Part shown: positions 23,816-35,400 of the stretch, piece after piece
How the letters are laid out: the number at the start of each line of letters is the position of its first letter
Position numbering within the stretch: position 1 is the first letter of the stretch
Source: Astrothelium macrocarpum
Lineage: Eukaryota; Ascomycota; Dothideomycetes; Trypetheliales; Trypetheliaceae
Reading direction: 5' to 3'
DNA: 64,000 nucleotides
Assembly (NCBI GenBank): GCA_021030915.1
Contig: JAGEMR010000017.1
Span: 186,001-250,000 of the forward strand
Notes under the pieces: generated by a model
Databases searched by the model: none
The model's input: the letters and a program-made list of their open reading frames with translations, nothing else
What the model was told of the DNA's origin: nothing
Translations under genes and position numbers: made by a program

Positions 23816-24238
23816 GTTTTTGGGCCAGTCTCTTGGCCTTGTGCCAGCGAGACTGTTTGGGGCGCGCTGTCTGTAAACAAGTTGTTAGCATCATGACTTG
23901 TGGTATCAGGGTAGACCTCAGTAGAGTTTGGGTTGACTTACGTGTTTTGGGGGCAGCGGCGCCCAACGAACGGTCCTCAAGGCCTTGGGGACCTCTTTAC
24001 GGAGGCCTTGAGGGATTTGCGGGTTTATGTGGATATAAAACCCGGCTCTGAATCAAGTTAGTAAAAAGTACTGGGGGTCACCTCGGCATATCATAGCCTA
24101 CTGGTGAGAGGGGGAGGGAGAGGGAGAAGAAGAGAGAGGAGAGGCGGGAGGAGTTTGGTAAGAGGAGGAGGAGGTCGGGCGGTGATAGTCGGTTGCTTGC
24201 ATACGGGCAAGCTCCTGGAAGCTGACGTAATCCATGAT
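23816..24238 (-). CDS. Small unrecognised spliced gene, 3' end unresolved
   Basis: Three exons can be joined in frame on the minus strand: 24238-24102, 24047-23942 and 23870-23816. Introns of 54 and 71 bp both show good branch points (TACTAAC and GCTAAC). The predicted protein begins MDYVSFQELARMQATDYHRP, passes through a Ser/Pro-rich stretch, then AGFYIHINPQIPQGLRKEV and a Trp- and Lys/Arg-rich basic tail (WAPLPPKH, SRWHKAKRLAQK). A GTAAGT donor after AQK implies at least one more exon beyond the 101-bp repeat array, towards or inside the minisatellite; I could not fix it. I do not recognise the family. Purine-rich simple sequence on the plus strand at 24104-24180 is the complement of the Ser/Pro codons. 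Confidence 0.45.
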
Positions 24239-25077
24239 GATATAATCAGCTGTGAAAATGGTATGAAGAAAAAAAAAAGAAAAAGAAAAAGAAGAAGAGG
24301 TTGCTGGGGGGTGCTCGACCTCCTTATATGCCTGAGCAGCCAGCACTAGTCAACTAGCTCGATCAGAGAAAGACAATTAGACACGACAGCCTGCTACGAC
24401 AGCCTTTCGTACCACAGTCCCTTTATAGGAAAGGTGTTCAAGTTTTGGGATCAGATTCCCCTATAAGGAAAACGCGTGGCTTCAGAAACCGTGTGAATTG
24501 GTCAAGCGAGCGATATATCGAGATTCGTAGCTATAATACTCGCAATAGCTGGCGGTAAAGATCGTAAAGGTCGACTTTGAGAAAAGACTACCACATTTTT
24601 TCTATTCCGACTTCCTTTTAAGGAAAGGTGGCGGCGTCAAAAAGCGCGTGTAGATGTCAAGCTCGGCCGCTACCAAGGACTGGCGGATCGGATCGTGGGA
24701 GCCGCGCGGATGCGGACGCGCACGCGCGATGACAGACGGCCGCGTCTAATGGCTGGATAGAGGTAATCAAAAACGACAATTGCTGGCATCTTGGAAGGGA
24801 ATAGAACCAGAGCGAAGGACAGCGGCGAGTGATGATGGTCCACCTACGTCATGTATGTTTTCGGTGCCTCTCAAATGCTCACGGGAGAAAGTCATGACGC
24901 ACGGTCTCAATCGACATCCCATTGTCATTTCAAAATAGCTATGATATGACTGCTTTTGCGTACTTAATACATCTAGACGCAATGTTCTATCATCATCGAC
25001 GCACCATGAACGTGTCTTCAAGTTCAGGGAGCACCTGTAGATAGACTTTCTCGTCACTCTCAGAAGCAAGGATGTTC
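24239..25077. other. Intergenic with three CArG-like palindromes
   Basis: No gene is seen. The stretch holds an A/G-rich run at 24268-24300 and three related palindromic motifs (listed separately). Confidence 0.5.
24420..24623. promoter_or_regulatory. Cluster of three CArG/Mcm1-like motifs
   Basis: CCTTTATAGG at 24420-24429 and CCTTTTAAGG at 24614-24623 both fit CC(A/T)6GG exactly. CCCTATAAGG at 24459-24468 is one mismatch away. Two are followed by AAAGGTG. MADS-box factors of the Mcm1/SRF type bind such sites. Which gene, if any, they serve is unknown; they may also be remnants of a repeated element. Confidence 0.35.
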
Positions 25078-25998
25078 CTATGGCTTTGTAGTTGTTGGCC
25101 TTTTCGAAGACTCATTCTGCAATATCTGTCGAATAAGATCCGTTATGACCTGAGCTCGAAGCGCAAGCGGCGTGCTTGTTGACTTGAAAAATCGATGACC
25201 AGAAACGTAGAGACTAGATCGGAGATTTTGACAATAGATGGGGCCCAGAATCCGCACACTCATGGAGAGACTGCCCCAGAGCCAGGTATTTTGGGTTCCA
25301 CTTTACCTCGTTGCTGTCGATTCTGTGGATCGCATTCATTGTTTCAGCTGCATCTCGTTTCAATACCTCTTGACGTGGCCATCTGGGCTTGGGATTGAGA
25401 AGAGCAAATTTGCTGGCGGGTTGTTACTGTTTATGATACTGTGCCAGTGAAGGAGGGCGAGTACTGACAGTTTTTGCCGCAAAATACTTTTTGCCATCCA
25501 TTGCAAGTAACGCTTCCTATCGAATGGTCCCAAAACCTTGTTCGAGCCTAAATGGTAGAGCACGGATGCCACAGTTGATCCCGCTGGCTTGTATACAAGG
25601 TATTGGTGGACTCCACTGGGACCCGTGATTTTAAAGCTGTCCAGTAGTTTTGCGACATGTCTTGAAGTGTTGTCGATTGTTGTTGCCACGCTTAGTTGCT
25701 GGTGAATTGCGAGCTCATTGCTGACGTATTTGGATGATGTTGCAGGGCTGTTTTTTATTGTCTCGTAACTCTTGTTTGGGTAGTTGGTTGCAAGCCAGAC
25801 CGCTAAGAATGAGCCACTTTCAAGCTCTCGAATCATTGTGCACCGACCGTCCTCGAAAGAGTCACCAAAGCGGGCCGGATGAAAGCTCCCAGGCCTATAC
25901 ACCTCGGACCATTCACGTGCCTTGCCTGTGTGATGAAATCGTTAATCCTTCTTGGATTTTGGTATCTCGATCGGCGGTGTGGGTAGACGAGAAGACAT
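25078..25998 (-). pseudogene. Decayed SRPK-like serine/threonine kinase
   Basis: The reading starts MSSRLPTPPIEIPKSKKD, hits an in-frame TAA, then continues RFHHTGKAREWSEVYRPGSF, a typical start of fungal SRPK-like kinases. The N-lobe is recognisable: ELESGSFLAVWLA, then NELAIHQQL, HVAKLLDSFKITGP and QYLVYKPAG. In the catalytic loop, the usual H-G-D-x-x-P-x-N is read as N-S-N-N-P-P-A-N before LLF, so the catalytic Asp is lost. A stop follows HVKRY, and the remainder lies in three frames: PKYLALGQSL, then KISDLVSTF, then TSTPLALRA. The APE segment and the rest of the C-lobe are absent. The combination of nonsense, frameshifts and truncation makes function very unlikely. Confidence 0.75.
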
Positions 25999-28229
25999 GT
26001 TGCCTGCCTATACTTGTATTTAGCTGTCTCCAATAAGTATCTAGAGCCTTATCTATGATGTAGTAAGTTTAAGGAATAGCTCGTGGAGAATGTAAACGTG
26101 GTCAATGATTTTTTAAGTGAATATTGAACGCTAACGTTGGTAAATCAGTAGGGTCCTCTTGATAAAAAAAAATGCAGGCACAATTTGAATGTGTTTAGAC
26201 AAGTCTTTCCGTAAATGGGCAAAGCCAGATACTCACGCTACAAGGACCGACTCAATGGGAAGGAGCAATATTTAAGGACAGTAAGCTGTTAGTTGTCTGA
26301 GCGCCGCGACATACCATCAAAACGCGTATCTAAAACGTGCTGGATGCAGTAGCGATGTTTATCGATACAGGACCACCAACAGATATTTAAACAGGGTTAT
26401 GATGCTCCAAGGAGACATTCTAGAGACAGAGACCCCAATTTGGTTGTTAAAACCTTTGCGGAGTGTCATGCCTGAGATACTAGGACTTCCGTGTAGCACA
26501 CACACACGGGAATAGTGGGCTACTAAATAGAGCTATGCTAACAGCGCGGGACATATAAGATACGTCTTGACCTAAGCTTCCTATATTCTACTCAGAAGCC
26601 TATGTCACAAACAATCAATATCATATCGCCTGCTGCATAGCCCGTATTAAGCTTAATTTAAGTCTGTGCAATTATTGAATTCAGATATGATCTCAACATG
26701 CCAAGGCTGACATAGAACTTTTGTGCTCTAGCCGCATGGTGAAAATCATTCATCAAGACATATGGTTCCAGGGGATTTCTCATCTTTTTGTGTCCAAAAT
26801 AGTTATGGAAGTAATCTCGGCCAAATGTCAGGCGCACATACATGGTCGCAATGTCCGCAATGGGGTTTGAAGAGATATCCGTCCTCAGGCCGGTTAGCCT
26901 GATAGCATCCATTGAGCTGCAAAGGCTCCGCTCCGAAGTTTTCCCAGAGTACACAGAAGGGGAAAGGTGTTATGGCATATGGACTATCCTGAAATATGGT
27001 TGGTCGGCTTGCATCTCAAAACCCTGTTAGAATTGCTTGAAGGCGCAGAGCAGCAATCAAAATATCGGATCTTGCAGACAGGTCTACCTTGGATATCTAT
27101 AGCAAGATACATTAAGTTTCCGTGACGTGTTTCTCAATCCTCGTTGGGGAACCTTTCAGCCATGCAGAGTGTGTGAGCCAGAATACCGATCACTTCCGCA
27201 GGACCAGCATCCACGCAACGAAAGAACTATACATGCCGTTGTCTTTATTACTGCTCTTTCTCCCGATTGGGCATCTCGAAAGAAGTCTCATGTTCGTCGA
27301 ATGATATCTTCAAAAGGCATTATCTAGCCAGCTCCGAGGCTCCTTCGGCGGGCTTTTTCAAACCAAAGATCCGCATGGATAATCCTGTGAAACCGAAAAA
27401 TATTATCTGCAGTGTTAAGATTTCGCTGCACGCACCGCCTGATTGCAGATACCGCATGGACATGGACGAAGAAAGGCTGTGGTTCGCCAACGGTCGAGGG
27501 TCGGAAAAGCCGAGATCAGAAGCTCGCGCCACTGGTGGCGTTGTTGCTGGGTTGCTGATCCCGTGAGAGGAAAACGAGCAGCTGGATTTTTCTCCTCTCG
27601 AAAAAACAAGGACATGGCTTGATGTACCCTAATCTCCGGACGAGCAAGGCGGAGGCATAAGCTCGTAACCGGGATTTTTCTGGATAGCCTGGCTGCTAAG
27701 CAGCGGAGGAGCTCGCCACTGAAAGATCCCTGATCAGATCGGCAGGCTGCATTGGTTCCGCGATGAACATCATGATGTCAGAACGCGGGGATGCTCAAAC
27801 TTCGTCTGTTAATGCTTGCGTGGGCCGTTATCGCTGCTGTCAATGGAGGTGGCCCCCAGCCGATCCAGATCCAAGTCATCGGGACAGAATTGGCCTTAGA
27901 AGGACCAGATGAACAGAGACGGTTTTGTGCTGAGGGACTCCTGGACGAAGCATTTGGTTTTATACGGATCACGTTCAAAGTCTACGAGTGTACGAACTCT
28001 CCAGGGTGAATACGTTACATGAAATTATCGCAAGTTGCGATTTCTATTATTAATTATTATGGAGGTCTCCCTCCAGAAATGCCAGTTCAAGCCGCCGTTG
28101 CAGCGCGTAAGAAACATAATTACATGAAGATCGTCCTCGTCACTACCTGGAGCCCCTCAGCGCAATCCCGCCATTGATTATCCCCCATGCATGTATTCGG
28201 AACTCATGAAATAGATTGAAAAAATTTGC
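25999..28229. other. Intergenic, 2.2 kb, mostly empty
   Basis: Nothing is recognised apart from a possible small secreted peptide at 27791 (listed separately). A 98-codon minus-strand ORF at 26658-26954 has no known domain; its start is unsupported and I leave it uncalled. Confidence 0.4.
27791..28009 (+). CDS. Possible small secreted peptide (72 aa)
   Basis: The ATG-initiated ORF begins MLKLRLLMLAWAVIAAVNGG, which reads like a cleavable signal peptide. The mature part of about 52 residues is acidic to neutral with two Cys (FCAEG and YECTN). No domain is recognised. The frame is short enough to occur by chance, and no TATA-like box or intron supports it, so confidence is low. Confidence 0.25.
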   Translation: MLKLRLLMLAWAVIAAVNGGGPQPIQIQVIGTELALEGPDEQRRFCAEGLLDEAFGFIRITFKVYECTNSPG

Positions 28230-29365
28230 TCACAAAAGAGCCATTGCACCCACGACACCAGCAGCCAATCCAATCACGTTAGAGCCAACGTGGGGAGCCC
28301 CAGCAGAGGTTTGAGCAAGAGGAGCAGAGGTAGACGAGCCAGCTCCAGAGGCGGTCGCAGTGGCATTCGACGCAGCACTGGTGGCCACGGGCTGGCCTTC
28401 GGACTTTTCGGACACGAGTGGGGCAGAGCTCGCCGCAGATGTAGCAACAGGCTGTCCTTCAGATTTCTCTGAGACGACTGGAGCGGATGAGACAGCGACA
28501 GTGAGGGTGGGAGAGCTGGCGACCGGCTGGCCTTCAGACTTCTCGGAAACGACAGTGAGAGAAAGGGTGACTGGTGAAGCAGCTTGAGGTTGTCCATCGC
28601 TGATTTGGCTGACAGCGGTGGGGTTCAGAGCTGGCTGGCCGTCAGTAGCCTCAGTGACCACGCTGCCGACAGTGGTAGCGACAGGCTGGCCCTCAGATTT
28701 CTCGCTGATGGCGCTGGAGGCAACACTTGTGGCGCCGGGTTGACCCTCAGACTTCTCAGTCACGGAAGGAACGGCAGATCCAGCAGTGGGTTGACCATCA
28801 CCACCTTGGCCAGAGTTGCTTCCAGGGTCGGCTTCAATATAAATTGCAGAACATTGTGGAGCCCAATTGGTGTTGTAAAGATTGTAGAATCCGCCAGAGT
28901 AGCATGCATAGAAAATTGCCGTATTGCCAAGAGCGAGCGAACCGTTACCGCAGACAGACCAACCAGCAGTGTAAATGGCACCAGCCTGTGGAGGGTTGTC
29001 AAACTGGAATCTGTACAAGGTTAGCGCCCGTTTGTTGTGGGGGCGGCACGCGTTTTTGCGCGTGTTTACACAAATACTCACTGGAAATTGGAAGCAATGT
29101 AGCCAGTGCGGCCGATCTGATCATGCAAAATACCGCCATTCAAGGTAAGAGTGAGCTCACCAGAAGCTTGACGCTTCTCGACGTTACGCTTCGACGAGGC
29201 AGTAGAGACATTGACGGTCGCAATGTTGAAGGAGCCTGCGTAGGTGGGTGCGCAACCTGCAGGGGCGGCTTGTGAAGGAGCAATGGCAGACGTTACTCCC
29301 CCTGGCACGGCCTGTGCGAGGCCGCCAAAGGTAGCGAGGGCAAGCGCGAGCTGGAAGAACTGCAT
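28230..29365 (-). CDS. PIR-type cell wall protein with EGQP repeats, probable GPI signal
   Basis: Exons 29365-29082 and 29010-28230 join over a 71-bp intron (GTGAGT donor) to give 354 aa. The signal peptide is MQFFQLALALATFGGLAQA. A basic EKRQ site near residue 75 could be a Kex2 site. The domain that follows (GGILHDQIGRTGYIASNFQF, GAIYTAGWSVCGNGSLAL, GGFYNLYN, CSAIY) matches the conserved C-terminal domain of fungal PIR mannoproteins, with its Cys residues. Downstream is a Ser/Thr-rich tract with eight short repeats built on (S/T)-(E/D)-G-Q-P, one reading SQISDGQPQ, close to the PIR motif in which the Gln links to glucan. The C-terminal segment SNVIGLAAGVVGAMALL looks like a GPI-addition signal. 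The order is inverted compared with yeast PIR proteins, where repeats precede the Cys domain. Confidence 0.85.
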
Positions 29366-30110
29366 CTTTGCACACGCGCTGATAATAGAACGAGCGATAT
29401 TTGATAGGAAAAGATGCAATAGCAGAGATGCTGTGAAAGAATTGGGAGCGCTGGCTAGTCAGTGAAAGGTGGTCGGAGGGAGAAAGATTGCGAGCAGGGA
29501 GTAAATATAAAGGGTTTGTGTTGCTGCATCGCGCCTGCATAAGTCCATCACTTGGCCGCCGAAAGACCCTGGTCCGCTAAATCCGGATGGCGGGTGAGGA
29601 GCACCTCCTCACCACCTTCACCCCTATGACAGGCATCACAACCTGCATCCTACCCAACCGACTCCAGCCTATTTAATGGCTATCCTGTTTCCAGCGCTGC
29701 ACATCCTTTAGCGCCCATCTGAAACGAAAATCCCCTCCATCCAGCCTTTCTACCTGCCGCTTTTTTCTTATCGCTTCTCCACACTCGTAGCTCTATCCCA
29801 GCCGCCGGACTTAAGGACACTTGTGGGCAACATGTGCGCGCGCCGCTCTGCGCTGGGCAGATCAAGTCACAATCGAGTATTCTGTAATTTGCATCCATTC
29901 AACCAATCAGAGCTCGCAATTGATGTCGGACGACACCTGTCGCCACTCGCTTTTGGATTTTTTACAAACGCAAAACCTTTCGCTGGGCAATGACCATTCC
30001 TGATCCTGCGGTTCGGCTGGGCCGTTTGCCGGGAGCGGAGAAGCCTCAAAGATCCCCAGCCACCGCTCAGCTAGCCATTGCGGGCTCGATCGCTGCAAGC
30101 ATTATTGGCT
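29366..30110. other. Promoter region of the PIR gene and spacer
   Basis: No gene is seen in this 0.7-kb stretch. It is upstream of the PIR-type gene and downstream of the next minus-strand gene. Confidence 0.45.
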
Positions 30111-30189
30111 ACAGTAGTTCGAATTACGTGGCCGTCCTTGGGCGCTCGATGATGGGCGATGTTTTGCATTCTGTCATGTAAGAATGCCA

Positions 30190-30948
30190 TCATTTCACAT
30201 TCCTGATCGCACTCTCCATCCACAACTTGGTATACAACTTGTGGGCCCAGTCTAGCCACGGCCCTAACGGCGGTTTTCCCGTGTCAGACTTTCCCAGTCC
30301 TTGGTAAAAGCAGCTCTTGAGCTGGAATTCCGCAACGCCTTCCTCTTGCTTGACTTCTGCCCGCATCTCAAATAGTCCATCACTAAGTCGGACCCCCTCA
30401 TTCATTGGTGAGTCTCCGCACCGCACTATAATCGATGACGCCGTATGTGATAGAACCTCAAAGTGATCCGTGATCTGTGTGCCAATCGGGTAAGAAGAGA
30501 CTTTGAGGGCGTCTTGATCCCAAAGCTGATGCGCAGTCGATGGTCCACGATACTTGCGTTCTAGATACTTGCGTTGAATAGTGTAGCCTATATTGCATTG
30601 ACCGTTGCTGTCAGCCATTTCTCAACATTCCATGAGAATGTCAGCTAATCTTAATGGGTCTAATTTACCAAATCCGCTCCAAACGCCAGCGCAGAATGCC
30701 TCGACAAGCTTGCCGTCTTTTTCTAGCAGCTCCGGTCTGATCTGAGCCAGTGGTACTCTCCTCACACACAGGTCATGGAGACTTGGGTTTTTCTCAGGGT
30801 TGTTTCGAAGATAGAAGACATTTGAAAAGATTTCATCTGTTGTCGCCATGGGCACAAACTTTGACTTTCGAGTCGTGGCCACAAAGGTCCCAACTGTTGC
30901 AAGAGATCCCCATCCTACGATAGCAGTGGTAGTACGGAGAATGCCCAT
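30190..30948 (-). CDS. Conserved fungal protein with N-terminal membrane segment, function unknown
   Basis: Exons 30948-30669 and 30587-30190, joined over an 81-bp intron, give 225 aa. The N terminus MGILRTTTAIVGWGSLATVG contains one membrane-type segment. Conserved-looking blocks follow: PSLHDLCVRRVPLAQIRPEL, LVEAFCAGVWSGFGY, YPIGTQITDHFEVL, IIVRCGDSP, EGVAEFQLKSCFYQGLGK and LYTKLWMESA. I recall similar sequences as uncharacterised proteins in many filamentous ascomycetes, sometimes near secondary-metabolism genes. I cannot assign a fold or reaction from sequence. The join is supported by the block AGVWSGFGYTIQRKYLERKY. Confidence 0.75.
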
Positions 30949-31731
30949 GATGGCGTAGGGCTGCGTATGCGAGATGAAGGACGCAATGAAAACAACAAAG
31001 AAGTAGTCAATAGGCTAATGTGGTACAAGGAGGTCGAGAAACGCTGTGATACCTGTGAAGCTCTGCTGTAATTATTGTGAAAGGACACTTCGCGGAGAAA
31101 TGTACCGGTCGGCGCCAAAAGCAAGCCGAACCCGTCGGCATGAAAACATTCCCATTTTCTCATCCTGAAGCACAAATTCGAAATCATCTTTTCTCTTACA
31201 TTTATACCTACTCTCTTGCTGCTTTCTCTGATTATGATCCAGGAATTCCCCTTTGCCTGGTTTTGTATTAATGCGTGAACTATGTTGATAATCTCTTATT
31301 ATGTCAATCGCTCCGCGGGAGATGAGTCGTTTCAGAACACTGGGGAACCGATGGAAACATCCGCCACAATTCCACCACTGCTGTAGTTGCTTACAGGCAT
31401 TTTGTCTTTCACATCCTTGCGAATCTTGAGCAAAATCGTAAAAATATAATTTTTCTTAATCCTACAGACTGTTGAGCAAACCTTGACCCCGATTAGAAGT
31501 TTCATGCAAATTGTTTAGACAGTTTCACACCAATGAAGATCAGCTAAGTCCTTCATTTACTATGGTAGTTCGAATACCCTCATATATAATGTGGTGAGGG
31601 ACGTATTTCTCAATCCTCAACTTCGGTCCAACCTTCGCTTCATCGCACATATTTTTGTTCTTGTCCTTCGTTTTCTTGTTGTTGGCAAGTCCTGTCGCTT
31701 TCGTCGCAATTACTACTTTCATTCACACAAA
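30949..31731. other. Intergenic between divergent genes
   Basis: This 0.8-kb stretch separates the conserved minus-strand gene from the plus-strand secreted-protein gene and should hold both promoters. TATATAATG at about 31583-31591 may be a TATA box for the gene on the right. Confidence 0.4.
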
Positions 31732-32390
31732 ATGCACTTCCTACTTCCTGTTACTATTCTCGCCTCCATTACACCAGCTTTGGGTGCGCCTCGCAGCCAT
31801 GCCTTGAGCAAACGTACTGCAGATCCCTGCTCTTCCAATACCAAGGGTGTTTGCCCTGCCACAACTGCCTGCAGCGCTTCCAAAGTTTCCGCTGCCATCC
31901 AGGCCGCCGAATGCAGCCACAATACACGAGTCGATGGTACTCAGACCTTTGCCGTTTTCGTCACTGATCACCAGTATGTCGTGTCTCCACAGCCCAGCCA
32001 CACCTCTTCATTGACGACATCGACGGCTAGGTTTAGAACGATGGTTCAGACTTTGGTGTATATATTGACATGTGACTAATTATACATGTGTGGTACAGGT
32101 ACGACTCTGATCACGGCGCCCCTTACGGCACTTGCTCGGCATACACCTGTGCCGCTCCCACCAACGCTACAATGACCGACGTTGACGCCGACTGTTGGAC
32201 GTTCTTCTGGAGGTGAGTCTACCAGAACGCTTTACATCCAAAGATTCCGTTGTTGATGGGGGCTATGAGCAGCGATCTCGGCGACAGCGCTGGTGTTGGT
32301 ACAGGATGCATTGAAGATCCTCAAACTGGTGAGTGTGGCTGCGAAGACTCCAACGGGACATTTGTTCCTGGGAGCAGCAGCTGTACTTGA
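31732..32390 (+). CDS. Small cysteine-rich secreted protein (157 aa)
   Basis: Three exons (31732-31973, 32099-32212, 32273-32390) join in frame; donors are GTATGT and GTGAGT. The signal peptide is MHFLLPVTILASITPALG, followed by a Lys-Arg site (ALSKR before TADPC) suited to Kex2. The mature part of about 130 residues carries eleven Cys in a pattern including CPATTAC, CSAYTC, DCWTFFW and CIEDPQTGECGCED. It shows no enzymatic motif. Such proteins are found among secreted effectors and structural secreted proteins; I cannot choose. The gene converges on the repeat-bearing surface protein with only 105 bp between stop codons. Confidence 0.75.
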
Positions 32391-32495
32391 GTGCGGATTC
32401 TTCGCTCGATTGCTGTTTTCAGATGCCCAGTAATGATGGAGGACTGATCAGACAAGTCAGTCACTCGTTTGGCGGCCATATCTTCGTGTGTACTA

Positions 32496-35400
32496 TTAAG
32501 AAACCAAAGTCCAAGAAAGATAAACAAAACCAGCTATCCACAGAGTAAACTTCGAAACCTTTGTCGCCGTACTCGCGGATGCAGCGCTGGTAGATTTGGT
32601 ATCTCCTGTTGCGGTGACCGTTGCCTGACCAAGCGATTTACTGTCTGTCGGATTTGTTATAGACGTAATCGAAAATGTTTCTGTCACACTTCCGTTGACA
32701 ACCAAACCGCCAGTGCCAAGAGAAACTACTTCTCCGTCGACGGTTGCATCTGGCCCTCCTATACTCAAAGTGATGGTACTATCCACCACGACGGTGCCAG
32801 CATGATCAGGCTCCTCGATTGCAGTTAGAACTTTCCCATCTGCTGCTGTGACAAGTGCCTCTTCTGCGATTGCACCTGACACAGAGCTCCATGCAAATGT
32901 CTTTGAGCTATCGACAACGACGCCGTTCTGCTCATCACTCACAACATGCCCGTCAATCGTAGCTGCCGGTCCACCGACTGAGATTGTCTGTGTTCCTATG
33001 ATCATGTCTCCATTGCTTTCCTCGAACGCAGTGATTTGGGAAGAGCCCAGAGAGATAACTGCTGTAGCCTTGATGTCCGTATTAGAGTCCGATGAGACAA
33101 GCTTGTCCATCCCAATCGTGGAGCCACTGTCGACGACCATGCCATTCTGTCCCAAGCTCAAGATATGCCCATCGACAGTGATTGCTGGTCCACCAACGGA
33201 AAGCGTCTGTGATCCAATAGCTACCTCTCCATTGCCCTCTTCAATGGCCGTGACCTTTGATGAGCCCAGGGGTACGATTGCAGTATACTGTGCTGTCGCA
33301 CTAGGATCGTCCGTAACAAGCGGATCCAACGCGATTGTAGAGCTGCCATCAACAACGAGGCCATTATTCCCGAAACTCACGGTATGTCCGTCTACAGTAA
33401 CAGGAGGACCACCAAGTGATACGGTTTGAGCACCTATAACAACGGCTCCGTTACCACCAGATTCCTGAACTGCAGTCAAGGTATCGGATCCGAATGTCAA
33501 CACAGCACCCGGCCGTCCAGAATCTGCCGCGCTCCCTGCCAAAGAGATTGTCGAGACCCGAGCACCACTACCAACGGCAACGTATCCATCGCCAACAGAG
33601 ACCGATGCGCCGGCTATCTCAGTATGATCCCCTGCTCGGAGGGTAGTTCCAGCAACGCTAATAGCACCTGGGTCATTCGGGACGCGATATATCGGTTGTC
33701 CGCCAACTTCGCCAACCACACTTGGATCTTGAGCGCCGGCACTACCAGACGAAGAACCAGTGCTTGGATCAAACTCTCCCGGATCCGCACCGCCACCAGC
33801 AAGTATCGAAGCAATCCTCGCACCGCCATCGCTCCCTCCACCAGACCCGGCCCCATTAGCCTGTCCCGCGCCACCTGCGTCTTGAGCGGGATCTGAATCA
33901 GCAGGAGACGAAGGACTGCCTCCAGAGCCCTGCAAGATGCTAGCGATGTTGCCACCAGCGTTCTTCCCAGGGTCTCCTCCGCCACCCTGCACATTCCCTG
34001 GGGAGACATTCTGAGGATCGCTACCACCACCACCACCAGAATGTGGATCGGGCTGAGTATCTGGCTCTGGTTGTGCGACAGTGCCCCCAGCGGTGGGTTG
34101 CTGTGCTGGCTGCGCGGAATGGGGATCAGGGTTCTGACCTGCACCTGCATTGCCTCCGGGGGTGTCTCCTGATGTTCCTGATCCGGGTACTTGATGGCCT
34201 GGAGATGAGGATGAGGAGGGAGGTGCTACTGAAAGACTGGCAAAGCCTGGACGACGTGTGGTTGGAGAAGGTGTTGGAGGGACTGGAGGTGGTATAACGG
34301 ATGCAGAAGTAGTGGGCGTCGTGATGGGTTCTGCTGAAGTCTTTGAAGTGTGAGGTTTTGGGTTTGCAATTGGAGATTGTGGTCCTGGTAGTGCTGCTGA
34401 TGGCTGCTGCTGCAACGCGTGAGGAGGGTCGTAGACACCCTTATAACCGTACTCTAAAGCGCAGGTTGAGAGTGATGGATCCACTATTTGAATGAAGCTC
34501 TGGGGGTAGGATAAAATTGGACCGTATCGATCAGGAGTCATAATCGAACAAAATTCACTGGGCTCACCAAAGCAGAACCAGGCGTTTTCGTACGCGGAGT
34601 AAGGCATGGGAGTGTTGAAATCGCCAAAGTTAAACGAATACGGCCCTTCATAGTTGATGTACGGCACATTGGCCCCCGGTGCTTCTCCAGCAGGCCACGG
34701 AACCGATCTTAGGCTGGAAACATCACTGGGATTGACTGGTATGATGGTATTAGTTTTAATCGTACTCTGATTCGAACACCGAGAAACGACAATGCCACTG
34801 AAAGACATGTATGCTGTTGGAGAGGTGAGTGTGAGGCCGTCAAATACTTGCGTATTTGGGCCCTTGCCTGTTGGTTCGGCAGTGAATGTAGTTAAATTCG
34901 TCGCATTCGACAATGGACAAATACCATTGTTTGGTACAGCGGTCGAGGGCCAATAAAGCAGTCGTACCGATCCAGCTGTAACTGCACATCCAGTGCAGGC
35001 TGTGTATGGAGTACACGTGGGCGATGAAGGTGCTAACGGTGATGTTGGCGCCCCAGGCACGTTGCATGTGAACGTTTCCGAAACCACAGAGCAAAGGTCG
35101 GTCGCATTTTTTGAGCTGATATAGCTCCAATATGCCGAGTCGCCGGCGTCGTACGCAACACTCGCGGAGGTATATATTTCCTGCTGTAAAGCGCAGTCTT
35201 GTGGACCCAAACTACATGGCGGCTTCACAGGGTAAGGACTTGGCAGAACTTGTGGAATCTGGTATCCGCCACCAGTAGTAGTTAGGAAGCTCAAATGAGG
35301 ACTAATTGCCCTGGGTATTCCATCACATAGTGTCGTAGTGATGTAATCAGTGAAGGTAGTTGTTTCGGCGCTAGGCAAAAAGGTTTGCGTTGTCGAGTAA

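Noticed and set aside
32848..33896. Long plus-strand ORFs across the surface-protein repeats
   Set aside because: They mirror the regular minus-strand repeats and have no signal, domain or intron support.
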